The notes beneath the pieces were generated by a model, which searched no databases, was not told the DNA's origin, and saw nothing but the letters and a program-made list of their open reading frames with translations. This document shows positions 8,064-17,800 of a stretch of 64,000 bases of DNA, piece by piece. Source of the DNA: Acidobacteriota bacterium (lineage in GTDB: Bacteria > Acidobacteriota > Vicinamibacteria > Vicinamibacterales > SCN-69-37); contig JADJUS010000022.1 in the NCBI GenBank assembly GCA_016716905.1, positions 1,165,501 to 1,229,500 of the forward strand. The letters run 5' to 3'. The translations under genes and the position numbers were made by a program. Every line of letters begins with the position of its first letter. Position 1 is the stretch's first letter.

Positions 8064-9536
8064 TCACCACCGGAACGTCGTACCAGCAGCCTCGCGCGCC
8101 AGTGCCACGCGCGCGCCTTCGGCAATGGGGCGGGAGAGGTACGGAATGTCGATGCGGTGCGCGCCGGCACCTGCGGTATCGACGCGAAGGCAGGCCATCG
8201 CCCAGCGCCGGTCGAATGGCGACTCTTCGAGATCCACCACCTGGATCTTGTCGAGCGGCACCACCGTCACGGCCCGGCGAATCCAGCCGCTCCTGAAGGC
8301 CATCACGCGGTCGGTGCGCGCCCAGCCCAGGCTCCTGACGTAGAGCCGAGCCGAAATCACCCACCACACGGCCAGCAGGACGCCGACGCCTGCCGCCCAG
8401 AGACCACCCAGCCATGGCGAGGTCGCGCCACCCACCACAGCGGCCCAAATCAGCGCGACGTTGCGGCGCCGGCGGAATCCGCGAGGGTCCACCGGCTGCC
8501 AGTCGAGCGCCGACAGGTCGGCCTCGGGCAGCACTTCGGCCACAAATGCCGGCACGTCGGTCATTTTGATGATCGGCGCGACCCATTCGCGCTCGGTGGC
8601 GGATCGGCCAGAGGGACTTCCGCCGGCCGTCTCCACCCTGACCGATGCGCGTCCCGCCCAGAGGTGGCCGGGCCCTCGGAAGATCTTGATCGCCTGCACA
8701 CGACGCAGGGGGATTGTGGCTGTCACGCGCGTCAGCGCGCCGTACTCAATGAGAAGGTCGCCACCGCGCCGGGCCAGCGAAAACCCGTGCAGGCGCACCA
8801 TGGCCCACACCATCGAGAGGACGGGTGCGATCACAAACAAGCCGACCAGTACGGAGGCATACATCGGCCACGCCGTGGAATCCCAGCCCTCGAAGCGGTC
8901 CCAGATCCCCGACTCGAAGAGGAGGCCCCACGCGGCGCCAATCACCACCCACCCTCGGTTATCCAGCAGGCCGGCAAGCGCCAGTTCGCGCGGCGGCAAT
9001 TGCAGCAGCGTCCGTGCCTCGCGCACGGGCGCCATCGGCGCGGCCTCGACCCCTTCGCCCGGTTGGATGGCCGCTATTCCAGACTCGGATGGCCGGCCCT
9101 CAAACACCCGTTGCCGCATTTCATCAAGCGCGGCAAACGGCAGCACACTCAGCGTCGCCTCGGCTTCACCACCGGTGCCGGTCTGCACCTTGACGTCCAC
9201 GACGCCGAACCACCGGTGCAGCACGTTCTGCACCGCGTCCACACTCTGGATGCGCGCGTATGGAATGTGACGCTCGTTCCTGAAAATGATGCCTGTGCGT
9301 ACTACCAATTCCGTGGCGTCATAGCGATACGTGGAAGACAGGTATCTCGCCACAGCCGCAATGGCGCCGGGCACCAGAAACACGAGCAGGAATCGCTCCA
9401 CGCTGTTGCCACGGCTGGCGGTCATCGTGGCAAACACTGCTGGCAGCAGGAAATTGCGCAGCTCCCCCCCGAGTGCGAACAGCACCGTCAGCGGGTGAAA
9501 CCGCTGATTGGCACTGTCAGACGGCATCGCGTCCAT
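8064..9536 (-). CDS. YdbT-like bPH2 (DUF304) membrane protein
   Basis: About 490 residues. Several bacterial pleckstrin-homology (bPH2) repeats alternate with hydrophobic helix pairs, as in Bacillus YdbT. Each repeat shows the typical pattern, for example TELVVRTGIIFRNERHIPYARIQSVD near residue 80, GALTRVTATIPLRRVQ mid-protein and AFRSGWIRRAVTVVPLDKIQVVD near the C-terminus. MDAMPSDSA at 9536 is preferred to the upstream start; the ATG at 9527 is also possible. It overlaps ydbS by 11-20 nt. In Bacillus, YdbST is linked to resistance to bacterial competitors; no such role is shown here. Confidence 0.8.
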   Translation of the reverse strand: MDAMPSDSANQRFHPLTVLFALGGELRNFLLPAVFATMTASRGNSVERFLLVFLVPGAIAAVARYLSSTYRYDATELVVRTGIIFRNERHIPYARIQSVDAVQNVLHRWFGVVDVKVQTGTGGEAEATLSVLPFAALDEMRQRVFEGRPSESGIAAIQPGEGVEAAPMAPVREARTLLQLPPRELALAGLLDNRGWVVIGAAWGLLFESGIWDRFEGWDSTAWPMYASVLVGLFVIAPVLSMVWAMVRLHGFSLARRGGDLLIEYGALTRVTATIPLRRVQAIKIFRGPGHLWAGRASVRVETAGGSPSGRSATEREWVAPIIKMTDVPAFVAEVLPEADLSALDWQPVDPRGFRRRRNVALIWAAVVGGATSPWLGGLWAAGVGVLLAVWWVISARLYVRSLGWARTDRVMAFRSGWIRRAVTVVPLDKIQVVDLEESPFDRRWAMACLRVDTAGAGAHRIDIPYLSRPIAEGARVALAREAAGTTFRW

Positions 9537-10011
9537 CGCGCGGCAGCAATTGATCGCGCAGCGCCAGCGCATCCTCCCGGCTCAATCCCGGCAGCGCGAC
9601 CTGGGCATGTTCGGTGCCCGCGGTGTGGACGATGAGCGTGCTGAGGCCGTGACTGCGTTCAATGGGCCCCTGCGACACGTCGGTGTGCTGCACGCGCGTC
9701 TGCGGAACGTTGACAACCCGGCGCCAGATCACGCCGCGCCGAATCTCCAGGCCTTCAGCATCCAGCCGGTATGACGCATGGGCGTACGCGCGGCGGGGCC
9801 AGGCCCAAAGCCACCAGGTCAGCAACCCGGAACCGACAAGCCACGCGCCTGCAGCAAGCCCGGCTATCAGCCACGACGCGCCAATCGCCAATCCCAGCGA
9901 CCCGAGCGCCAGCAGTGCAATCGCCGAGAGGATTCCGGCGGTGATCAACCCGGTAATCTGCTGTACGTGCACAAATCGGGGATCGAGGCGATGGAAGCCA
10001 TCAGGGAGCAT
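9517..10011 (-). CDS. YdbS-like bPH2 (DUF304) membrane protein
   Basis: The 164-residue partner of the downstream YdbT-like gene. Two transmembrane helices lie at about residues 20-45 and 48-70 (ILSAIALLALGSLGLAIGAS and a tryptophan-rich second helix WWLWAW). One bPH2 domain follows (YRLDAEGLEIRRGVIWRRVV...VPQTRVQHTD). The YdbS-before-YdbT order is the common one. A 150-nt gap with no clear promoter motif separates it from the divergent POR gene. Confidence 0.8.
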   Translation of the reverse strand: MLPDGFHRLDPRFVHVQQITGLITAGILSAIALLALGSLGLAIGASWLIAGLAAGAWLVGSGLLTWWLWAWPRRAYAHASYRLDAEGLEIRRGVIWRRVVNVPQTRVQHTDVSQGPIERSHGLSTLIVHTAGTEHAQVALPGLSREDALALRDQLLPRDGRDAV

Positions 10012-10163
10012 TCCATCGATTATTCCACTTTCTACCTGGGATACACTGGGAGGGATCGCTGACGTGGCTTCTGGCTGCGTCGTGACTCAAGAGCGGCCAC
10101 GCGGGTGTCACTTCAAATTCACCCGCGATCAGGCACCCCGTAGGCCCTCCGGATGGAGTGGGA

Positions 10164-13100
10164 ATGGCTCGCCGGTGGATCACAGTCGACGGCAACGAAG
10201 CAGCCGCCTCAGTCGCGCATCGTTCAAATGAAGTAATCGCGATCTATCCGATTACGCCTTCGTCCACCATGGGCGAACTGGCGGACGAATGGTCCTCCAA
10301 GGGCCGCACCAACATCTGGGGTCAGGTGCCCAGCGTGATGGAGATGCAGTCGGAAGGTGGCGCAGCCGGCGCGGTCCATGGCGCCCTGCAAGCCGGCGCA
10401 CTCGCAACCACGTTCACCGCCAGCCAGGGCCTGCTGCTGATGATCCCCAATCTGTACAAGATTGTCGGGGAACTCACCCCATTCGCGATGCACGTGACGG
10501 CACGCACGATTGCCACTCACGCACTCTCAATCTTCGGAGACCACTCGGATGTGATGGCCTGCCGCCAAACGGGCATGGCCATGCTCGCCTCGAACACGGT
10601 GCAGGAAGCCCATGACTTCGCATGTATCGCGCAGGCGGCCACGCTGTCCTCGCGCATCCCGTTCATGCACTTTTTCGACGGCTTCCGCACGTCGCATGAA
10701 GTGGCGCGCATCGAGGAACTCACAGACGACGACCTGCGCGTGATGTTGCCCGACGCGCTCATCGAGGCCCACCGCCGCCGCGCGTTGTCACCCGACCATC
10801 CGGTGCTGCGTGGCACGGCGCAGAACCCCGACGTATTCTTCCAGGCGCGCGAAGCCGCCAACAGTTTTCACACCGACTGCCCGGCGTTAGTGCAGAACGC
10901 AATGGATCAGTTCGCTGCACTGACCGGCCGGCAATACCGGCTCTTCGATTACGTGGGCCACCCCGCTGCCGAGCGCGTGATCGTGATCATGGGATCGGGC
11001 GCCGAAACCGTAGAAACCGTCACGTCCGCGCTGATTGAATCCGGCGAGCGGGTGGGCGTCCTCAAGGTCCGCCTGTACCGGCCGTTCTCAGTGGACGCGT
11101 TCATGGCGGCGTTGCCGTCCACGGTCACGTCAATCGCCGTCATGGATCGCACGAAGGAACCGGGCGCCATCGGCGACCCCCTCTTCCTCGACGTCGTCGC
11201 CGCGCTGAATGAACACGGCCAGCTCCATCCGAAAGTGATCGGCGGCAGGTACGGATTGGCCTCGAAGGAATTCACGCCGGCGATGGCCAAGGCCATCTTC
11301 GACGAGCTCAACACCCCTCGCCCGAAGTCACACTTTACGATTGGGATTAACGACGATGTGACGCATTTGTCGCTGAAGGTGGACCCCGAGTTCTCGGTGG
11401 ATGCGCCTGGCGTGGTGCAGGCGGTGTTCTTCGGACTCGGCGCCGACGGCACGGTCGGAGCCAACAAGAACTCGATCAAGATCATCGGCGAAGACACGCC
11501 GAACTTCGCGCAGGGCTTTTTTGTCTACGATTCGAAGAAGTCCGGCGCCGTCACCATTTCGCACCTCCGCTTCGGGCCGAACCCCATTCGTGCGCCGTAT
11601 CTCATTCGGCAAGCCAGTTTCGTGGCGTGCCACCAGTTCGACTTCCTCGACAAATACGATGTCGTCGGATACGCCGAACGAGGGGCTGTGCTCCTGCTCA
11701 ACGCGCCGTACGACAAGGACGAGGTCTGGGACCATCTGTCCGCAGAGGTGCAGCAAGCCGTGATCAGCAAGGGCCTGCGCCTGTATGCCATCGACGGCTA
11801 CACCGTGGCACGTGAGGCCGGCATGGGCAACCGCATCAACACGATCATGCAGGTGTGTTTCTTTGCCATCTCCGGCGTGTTGCCCCGCGAAGAGGCGATC
11901 GAACACATCAAGAGCGCCATCCGGAAGACCTATGGCAAGCGGGGCGAGTCGGTCGTACTGGCCAACTTCGCCGCGGTGGACGCCGCACTGGCGCATCTGC
12001 ATCAGGTGCCGGTGCCCGTCGCGGTGACGTCCACGCGGCATCCTGCGCCGATGGTGTCGCCTGCGGCGCCTGATTTTGTGCAGCGCGTGACGGCCATGAT
12101 GCTGTCCAACCAGGGCGATCTGCTGCCGGTCAGTGCGTTCCCGGTGGACGGCACCTGGCCAGTCGGGACAGCGAAGTGGGAAAAACGTTCCATCGCCACT
12201 GAGATTCCGGTGTGGGATCAGGCACTGTGCATCCAGTGCAACAAGTGCACCCTCGTGTGTCCGCATGCCGCGATTCGCGCGAAGGTGGCGTCACCCGGCG
12301 CGCTGGCCGGCCGGCCTGAGACCTTCAAGTCCGTCCCGTACAAGGGCGCCGAATACGCCGGGTTGGACTACATCATTCAGGTGGCGCCGGAAGACTGCAC
12401 GGGATGTTCGTTGTGCGTCATGGTGTGCCCGGCAAAAGACAAGGCCAACCCCAAGCACAAGGCTCTGGACCTGCATCCCCAGCGGCCGTTGCGGGAGCCC
12501 GAGCGCGTGAACTACGAGTTTTTCCTGGGCTTGCCCGAAGTGGACCGTCACACCGTCAAGAGCGACATCAAGAGCACGCAGTTCCTGGAACCGTTGTTTG
12601 AGTACTCCGGGGCCTGCGCGGGCTGCGGCGAAACGCCGTACCTGAAGCTGTTGACGCAGCTGTTTGGCGATCACTTGCTCATGGCGAATGCCACAGGGTG
12701 TTCGTCCATCTATGGCGGCAACCTGCCGACCACGCCCTACACCACAAATCTCGCCGGTCGTGGTCCGAGCTGGTCGAATTCCCTGTTTGAAGACAATGCC
12801 GAATTCGGTCTGGGGATGCGGCTCGCTGTGGAGTCCCAGGCGGCTGAAGCCGTGCGGTTGCTGGCGGACCTGCGGGACGAGGGACTCATCGCGGCCGACC
12901 TGGCCAACACCATCCTCGACGCCAATCAGGCGACCGACGCCGGCCTTGACGAGCAACGTGCGCGCGTGGCCACGCTCAAGGGACGACTAAGAGAATTGCA
13001 AACTGGCGGAACTGGCGGAACTGGCGGAGCTGCGAGGCGGTTGCTGGTCCTTGCCGATGCGTTGACGAAGAAGAGTGTCTGGATCGTGGGCGGTGACGGC

Positions 13101-13727
13101 TGGGCCTATGACATCGGCTATGGCGGCCTCGACCACGTGTTGTCTACCGGCAAAAACGTCAACATCCTCGTGCTCGACACCGAGGTCTACTCCAACACCG
13201 GTGGCCAGCAATCGAAGGCGACGCCGATGGGCGCATCGGCCAAGTTCGCCGCCTCAGGCAAAGCGACGAACAAGAAGGACCTGGCGCTGATGGCGATGGC
13301 CTATGGGTCTGTGTACGTGGCAAAGGTCGCGTTCGGCGCGAAAGACGCGCAGACGGTGAAGGCGTTCCAGGAAGCCGAGAGTTACCCCGGACCGTCGCTC
13401 ATCATCGCCTACAGCACGTGTATTGCGCATGGCTACGACCTGGCGCACGGCCTCGACCAGCAGAAGCTGGCCGTGGAGACGGGCTACTGGCCGCTGTTCC
13501 GCTTCGATCCACGCCGGCAGATCGACGGGCATCCGGCCATGCAGTTGGAATCGGGAGCCCCACGCGGAGACATCGGCAAGTACATGCGTAACGAATCCCG
13601 GTTCCGGGTGGTGGAACAGCTGTACCCCGAGCGATTCAAGGAACTGCTGGCGGGCGCCCAGGCCCATGCCCATGAGCGGTACGCGCTGTACGAGCAGCTG
13701 GCCGGAAAGAAGGAGACACAGTCATGA
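10164..13727 (+). CDS. nifJ: Pyruvate:ferredoxin (flavodoxin) oxidoreductase
   Basis: The 1187-residue single-chain PFOR oxidises pyruvate to acetyl-CoA and CO2 and reduces ferredoxin or flavodoxin in the cytoplasm. Domain order is standard. Domain I has EVIAIYPITPSSTMGE. The CoA/domain-III region follows. The two-cluster ferredoxin domain has CIQCNKCTLVCP at about 689 and CTGCSLCVMVCP at about 745. The TPP domain has CAGCGE at about 817, NATGCSSIYGG and the metal-binding GDGWAYDIGYGG at about 975. The ATG at 10164 has GGAG 5 nt upstream; a GTG at 10158 is an alternative start. Its 3' end overlaps the DHOD-like gene by 4 nt. A 9-bp tandem repeat inserts Thr-Gly-Gly units near residue 947. Confidence 0.93.
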   Translation: MARRWITVDGNEAAASVAHRSNEVIAIYPITPSSTMGELADEWSSKGRTNIWGQVPSVMEMQSEGGAAGAVHGALQAGALATTFTASQGLLLMIPNLYKIVGELTPFAMHVTARTIATHALSIFGDHSDVMACRQTGMAMLASNTVQEAHDFACIAQAATLSSRIPFMHFFDGFRTSHEVARIEELTDDDLRVMLPDALIEAHRRRALSPDHPVLRGTAQNPDVFFQAREAANSFHTDCPALVQNAMDQFAALTGRQYRLFDYVGHPAAERVIVIMGSGAETVETVTSALIESGERVGVLKVRLYRPFSVDAFMAALPSTVTSIAVMDRTKEPGAIGDPLFLDVVAALNEHGQLHPKVIGGRYGLASKEFTPAMAKAIFDELNTPRPKSHFTIGINDDVTHLSLKVDPEFSVDAPGVVQAVFFGLGADGTVGANKNSIKIIGEDTPNFAQGFFVYDSKKSGAVTISHLRFGPNPIRAPYLIRQASFVACHQFDFLDKYDVVGYAERGAVLLLNAPYDKDEVWDHLSAEVQQAVISKGLRLYAIDGYTVAREAGMGNRINTIMQVCFFAISGVLPREEAIEHIKSAIRKTYGKRGESVVLANFAAVDAALAHLHQVPVPVAVTSTRHPAPMVSPAAPDFVQRVTAMMLSNQGDLLPVSAFPVDGTWPVGTAKWEKRSIATEIPVWDQALCIQCNKCTLVCPHAAIRAKVASPGALAGRPETFKSVPYKGAEYAGLDYIIQVAPEDCTGCSLCVMVCPAKDKANPKHKALDLHPQRPLREPERVNYEFFLGLPEVDRHTVKSDIKSTQFLEPLFEYSGACAGCGETPYLKLLTQLFGDHLLMANATGCSSIYGGNLPTTPYTTNLAGRGPSWSNSLFEDNAEFGLGMRLAVESQAAEAVRLLADLRDEGLIAADLANTILDANQATDAGLDEQRARVATLKGRLRELQTGGTGGTGGAARRLLVLADALTKKSVWIVGGDGWAYDIGYGGLDHVLSTGKNVNILVLDTEVYSNTGGQQSKATPMGASAKFAASGKATNKKDLALMAMAYGSVYVAKVAFGAKDAQTVKAFQEAESYPGPSLIIAYSTCIAHGYDLAHGLDQQKLAVETGYWPLFRFDPRRQIDGHPAMQLESGAPRGDIGKYMRNESRFRVVEQLYPERFKELLAGAQAHAHERYALYEQLAGKKETQS
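13001..13027 (+). repeat. In-frame 9-bp tandem repeat inside POR
   Basis: Three copies of AACTGGCGG encode Thr-Gly-Gly three times, in a surface linker of the POR TPP domain between the helix ending LRELQ and RRLLVLADAL. The unit resembles the GGAACTGGG-type repeats found between genes at 47079-47118 and 63448-63478, so a mobile or slippage-prone family seems to reach into coding sequence. Confidence 0.7.
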
Positions 13728-14722
13728 TGGACCTGTCCACGACCTACCTGGGGTTCCGCCTGCCGCATCCTCTGATTCCAGGCGCGTCGCCCCTGGCCTC
13801 AGACTTCGACACGATCCGGCGCCTCGAAGACGCCGGCGCGGCGGCCATCGTCCTGCCATCACTCTTCGAGGAGCAGATATCGGCAGACGCCTTGGGCACC
13901 GAGCACCACATGCTGGCGCACGAGGGCTCACACGCCGAAGCGGAGTCCTATTTCCCCCTGGCGGAAGAATTCGCGATGGGGCCCGACCGGTATCTGGAGC
14001 ATGTGCGCCGGGTCAGCAACGCCGTGCAGGTGCCGGTGATCGGCTCGCTCAACGGCACGTCGCCTGAAGGGTGGCTCGACTATGCCCGGCTCATTCAGGA
14101 TGCCGGCGCCGACGCGCTGGAGCTGAACTTCTACCATGTGGCCACAGACCCGAAGCAGGATGGCGCGGCGCTGGAACAGCGGCTGCTCGACGTGGTGCGA
14201 GCCGTGAAGACCCACGTGAGGATCCCGGTCGCGATCAAGCTCTCGCCGTTTTATTCTTCGTTCGCGAATGTGGCCCACCAGCTCGATGAAGCCGGCGCGA
14301 ACGGACTGGTGCTCTTCAACCGGTTCTACCAGCCCGACATCGACCCTGATGCGCTTGACGCGGTGCCACGCCTTCAGCTGTCGGACTCCGGTGACCTGTT
14401 ACTGCGGCTACGCTGGCTCGCCATTCTCTCGGGCCGCGTGCGCGCCTCTCTTGCGGCCACAGGCGGGGTCCACACGTGCATCGACGCGGTGAAGGCAGTG
14501 ATGGCCGGAGCGCATGCAGTGCAGATGGTGGCCGCGTTGCTGCTGCACGGGCCGAGTCACCTCGCGAAAATCAGACGGGAACTCTCGCACTGGCTCGAAG
14601 TGCGCGAGTACGAATCCCTGGAACAGGCGCAAGGCAGCATGAGCCTGCTGCGTTGCCCCAATCCCGAGGCATTCGAACGCGGCAACTACATGAAGATCCT
14701 GCAGACCTGGCGAGCGCGCTAA
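13724..14722 (+). CDS. Dihydroorotate dehydrogenase-like FMN protein coupled to POR
   Basis: The 332-residue TIM-barrel flavoprotein of the DHOD superfamily has LSTTYLGFRLPHPLIPGASPL at its start, NGTSPEGW, ALELNFYHV, the IAIKLSPF-type lysine strand (PVAIKLSPFYS), ANGLVLFNRF and a phosphate-binding GGVHTCIDAVKAVMAGA. It lies ATGA-overlapped behind POR, an arrangement common in bacteria with single-chain POR. It is therefore more likely an accessory redox flavoprotein than the pyrimidine pathway enzyme. No other pyr genes are nearby. Confidence 0.82.
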   Translation: MMDLSTTYLGFRLPHPLIPGASPLASDFDTIRRLEDAGAAAIVLPSLFEEQISADALGTEHHMLAHEGSHAEAESYFPLAEEFAMGPDRYLEHVRRVSNAVQVPVIGSLNGTSPEGWLDYARLIQDAGADALELNFYHVATDPKQDGAALEQRLLDVVRAVKTHVRIPVAIKLSPFYSSFANVAHQLDEAGANGLVLFNRFYQPDIDPDALDAVPRLQLSDSGDLLLRLRWLAILSGRVRASLAATGGVHTCIDAVKAVMAGAHAVQMVAALLLHGPSHLAKIRRELSHWLEVREYESLEQAQGSMSLLRCPNPEAFERGNYMKILQTWRAR

Positions 14723-14729
14723 AAACATC

Positions 14730-14789
14730 TAGCCGGACCTGAAGGTCCGGCCTCCGTCCGGATGGAGGCCGGGTCTTCAGACCCGGCTA
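14730..14789. terminator. Compound hairpin repeat between convergent genes
   Basis: Arms 14730-14755 and 14764-14789 pair over 22 of 26 positions, with compensating changes that make each arm itself a small hairpin (CCGGACC/GGTCCGG and CCGGGTC/GACCCGG). It contains the CCGGGTCTTCAGACCCGG unit that recurs at 39546, 42807 and 58322. Placed between the stops of the DHOD-like gene and the giant secreted protein, it probably ends both transcripts. Confidence 0.65.
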
Positions 14790-14808
14790 CACGTCCTGGC
14801 GACGCGGC

Positions 14809-17800
14809 TTACCAGCGGGGACCGAAGCGCACCTTCACCTGCAGCGTCTCGCGGCGGCCACTCTTGAGGGTCCGCACAAACACCAGGTTGTATTCACCCA
14901 GGTAGCCGGGCGTGGACTGCCACATGAACCGGCCGGCGGCGCGGTCAAGGAACGATCCCACTGGCAGCGGCGTCAGGACGCCGTGCTGCACTTCATAGCC
15001 GTCCCACACTTCGCCCGACATGGTGCGCGGCAGCGCCAGTTCCACGCGCTCAAACTCGCGCGCCGTGATCCGTGCCACACCCTGCTGCACCGGCGCCGGC
15101 CGCAGCTCGGCCTTCGTGTTCATGCCGAGGCGTACGGGCACCGTCGGGGCGATCCGTTCAAGATGGCGCAGGCTGGCGAGTGTGTGTCCCAGATCCGGCC
15201 CGACGGGGTTCACACGAATGACGGCCTCGGGATCGGTATCAGCACTGAACGAATGCGCAGCGCCGTTCGTGATTGTGAAGTTTCGGCTGCCGATGCCCTC
15301 CACGCGGCCCGCGCTATCGCTCACTCCCCAGGCGATGGAGTGCAGACCGTTGCTGTACCCGCTGGTATTAAGGACAAACGCCCCGATAGCAGCGCGGCCG
15401 GAATCGAGGTTGCGGAACCGTGTCGGGTTCGACGTGCGCGTGGTTCCGGGCGGCTGTGGCGTGAGGTTGCCGAATAGGTTGGCCACGTCATCGTTGCAGT
15501 AGACGCCACCGGGCACGGGATTACCGACGCTGCCTCGGCACTGGTTGTAACCGACGTTGCCAACCGGCACGCCGTCAATGTAGACGGTCATCGTCGATCC
15601 GTTCACGGGAACGATGATGTCGCCTGCGCCGGCGGTGGTGTTTGTGTCGGGCGTGAGCGCCCATCCAAAGTTCGCGTAGAAACCCGACGTCGCGCCGCCT
15701 TGCGCGGGCGTGTCAATCGATCCGAACGGTTTCGCGATCGAATCATTCGCCATGGAGAATCCCGTCGGCGTGTTGTTGGTCAAGGCGCGCCCGAGCAACG
15801 TCTGGCTCCCCATGAGGTCGGTGGCGATCACGTAAAGCGTCAACGGCCCTTGCCCGCCGAACGCAGCCTGATTCGGGATGTGCGGCAACATGTTGGTGAG
15901 CAGCAAATAGCCCCACCCCGCCTGATTCGCCTGCGGGTAGTTCGGGTACGCGGCTTCGACGTCCGGCCGTGCTCCAGGGACAAATGCGGCGTCGCCGACA
16001 AACACCACATTGACGCCCAGACGCACGGTGCAGTTTTGCTGAATGTCGAAGGGCAGACAATTCCGATAGACCTTGACGCTGGACAGACCCTGGTCATCCA
16101 GAGCCCACCCTGTGACACCAATCGCGCCTTGTACCCCTGCGGCCCCCTGACTGGGCGTATCCACCTGGCCGAAGGGCGGTGCACTGCTCGTGCCGGCTGG
16201 AATGATCTGAATGTTGACCTGGATGAACTGCGCAGAAGTCGAGGTTGCCCCAGCGGAGGCCGGACTCACGCGCAGCACCACGCCCAGGGGGTTTCCACCG
16301 GTGGACGGCGGCAGCATTGACGAGTCTTTCAGCTGGATGGTGAACGAGCCCGATCCCGTCCCATTTGCCGGTACCAGTTGGATGTAATCCAGCGTGTTCG
16401 TGCACATCGTCGGGTTGGCAGGGTCGTAAGTCCGGCAGACGTCCACGACCCAGTCCACCGGCGAGGAGCCGCCAGCCTGCGTCACGTTGACAGTTTGCGG
16501 CGGGGTCTTGGACGACAGAAATGGCGGAGTAGAAGATCCGGTGTGCCACCCGGTCATATTGATGTTGGTTTGGTTCAGGTACAGGCGCGGCGCCGGTGTG
16601 TCTGTCGCTGACGGGTCGTAGACCACCGGCCACTGCGAGAAGTTGAAGACGGTTGGCGTCGAGTCGCCAGGGGTGATCAGTCCCGCGCAGATGAAGTACA
16701 GCGCGCCGGACGTCAGGCCGGGCGTGGGAGTAAACCAGGTGAACGAGCCGCTGGACAATGCTGGGTGTGTCCCGCCGCTGGTCAACGCCACGATGCCCAG
16801 ACCCGGCGTGGAGCAATTGGAGCTCACCGGTGTCATCGGCGATGCGTTGCCGGCTCCCGGTGACGTTTCGGGCTTCGTCGGCACGGCAAACAGCGCCACC
16901 TTCCAGCTGGCAGCGGACTCGCCGCTGGGGTTGGCCGCCGGCATGAGGGACGTCCACGAAATGCCAAAGGTGCCGGTGGTCTTTTCGTGCGCGGCCAGCC
17001 GCACTGACGACACCCAGAACTCTGTGGGCGCGGAGAACTCGTGGAAGTCCACGCGGAAGTTGTCGATGCCCACTCGATCGAACGGCGCAATACGACCAAT
17101 GGAGCAGCCCACGGGTCCGGAGGCGCACTTCACGAAAGTGTTCTGCCATCCCGTACGCGACGGGCTGCTTGCAGGTCCAGGATCGCTTTCGAGCGGGGCC
17201 TTGAAACGATCGGCCAGATCCACCTGAATGCGATCCAGGGTGTACCGGGTCGAGAAGGAATCCTGATTCTTTGTGGCGTCCACCTTCATGTGGCGCAGGA
17301 CAATATCCTCCATGACGTTCTCCGCGTCTGCCACAATGCTCGGCGTCCCAGTGGTGTTCCAGGTTTCACCCGCGATATGCCACACGATCCGCGCAATCGA
17401 CCCATTCAGCATGTCGCGCTCGTGATTGACGCCCATGTCGAATGTGACCAGGCGATAACGCGACGTATCGATGCGCGTGTGCAGTCCGCGCTTGTCTGAT
17501 CGCATGAGGTAACTCTGGGGGTCAGCCGTGCCGACGCCTCTGAAGACCGGCTTGGTGCCGATATTGGTCGCATTCGGCAACTCCAGAGGAAGCGTGGTGT
17601 AACTGCCACTCGTGATCGACTGGTTGACGTCAATGTCGGAAGGCGACGTAAAGTCCCAGGGGTTGTTGAGTTCGACCGTCGCAAAATCGTCGCTCGATCC
17701 CAGCGGGTTCGGCGACGTAAACGTGAACTCCGGATAGTCACGGATCACGTACCGGCCGGTCGAGCACGATCGAAGCTGGCGCGACGCCGGTGAATCACTG

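Noticed and set aside
10012..10163. Promoter for POR
   Set aside because: I could not identify a convincing -35/-10 pair in this 150-nt gap, so none is annotated.
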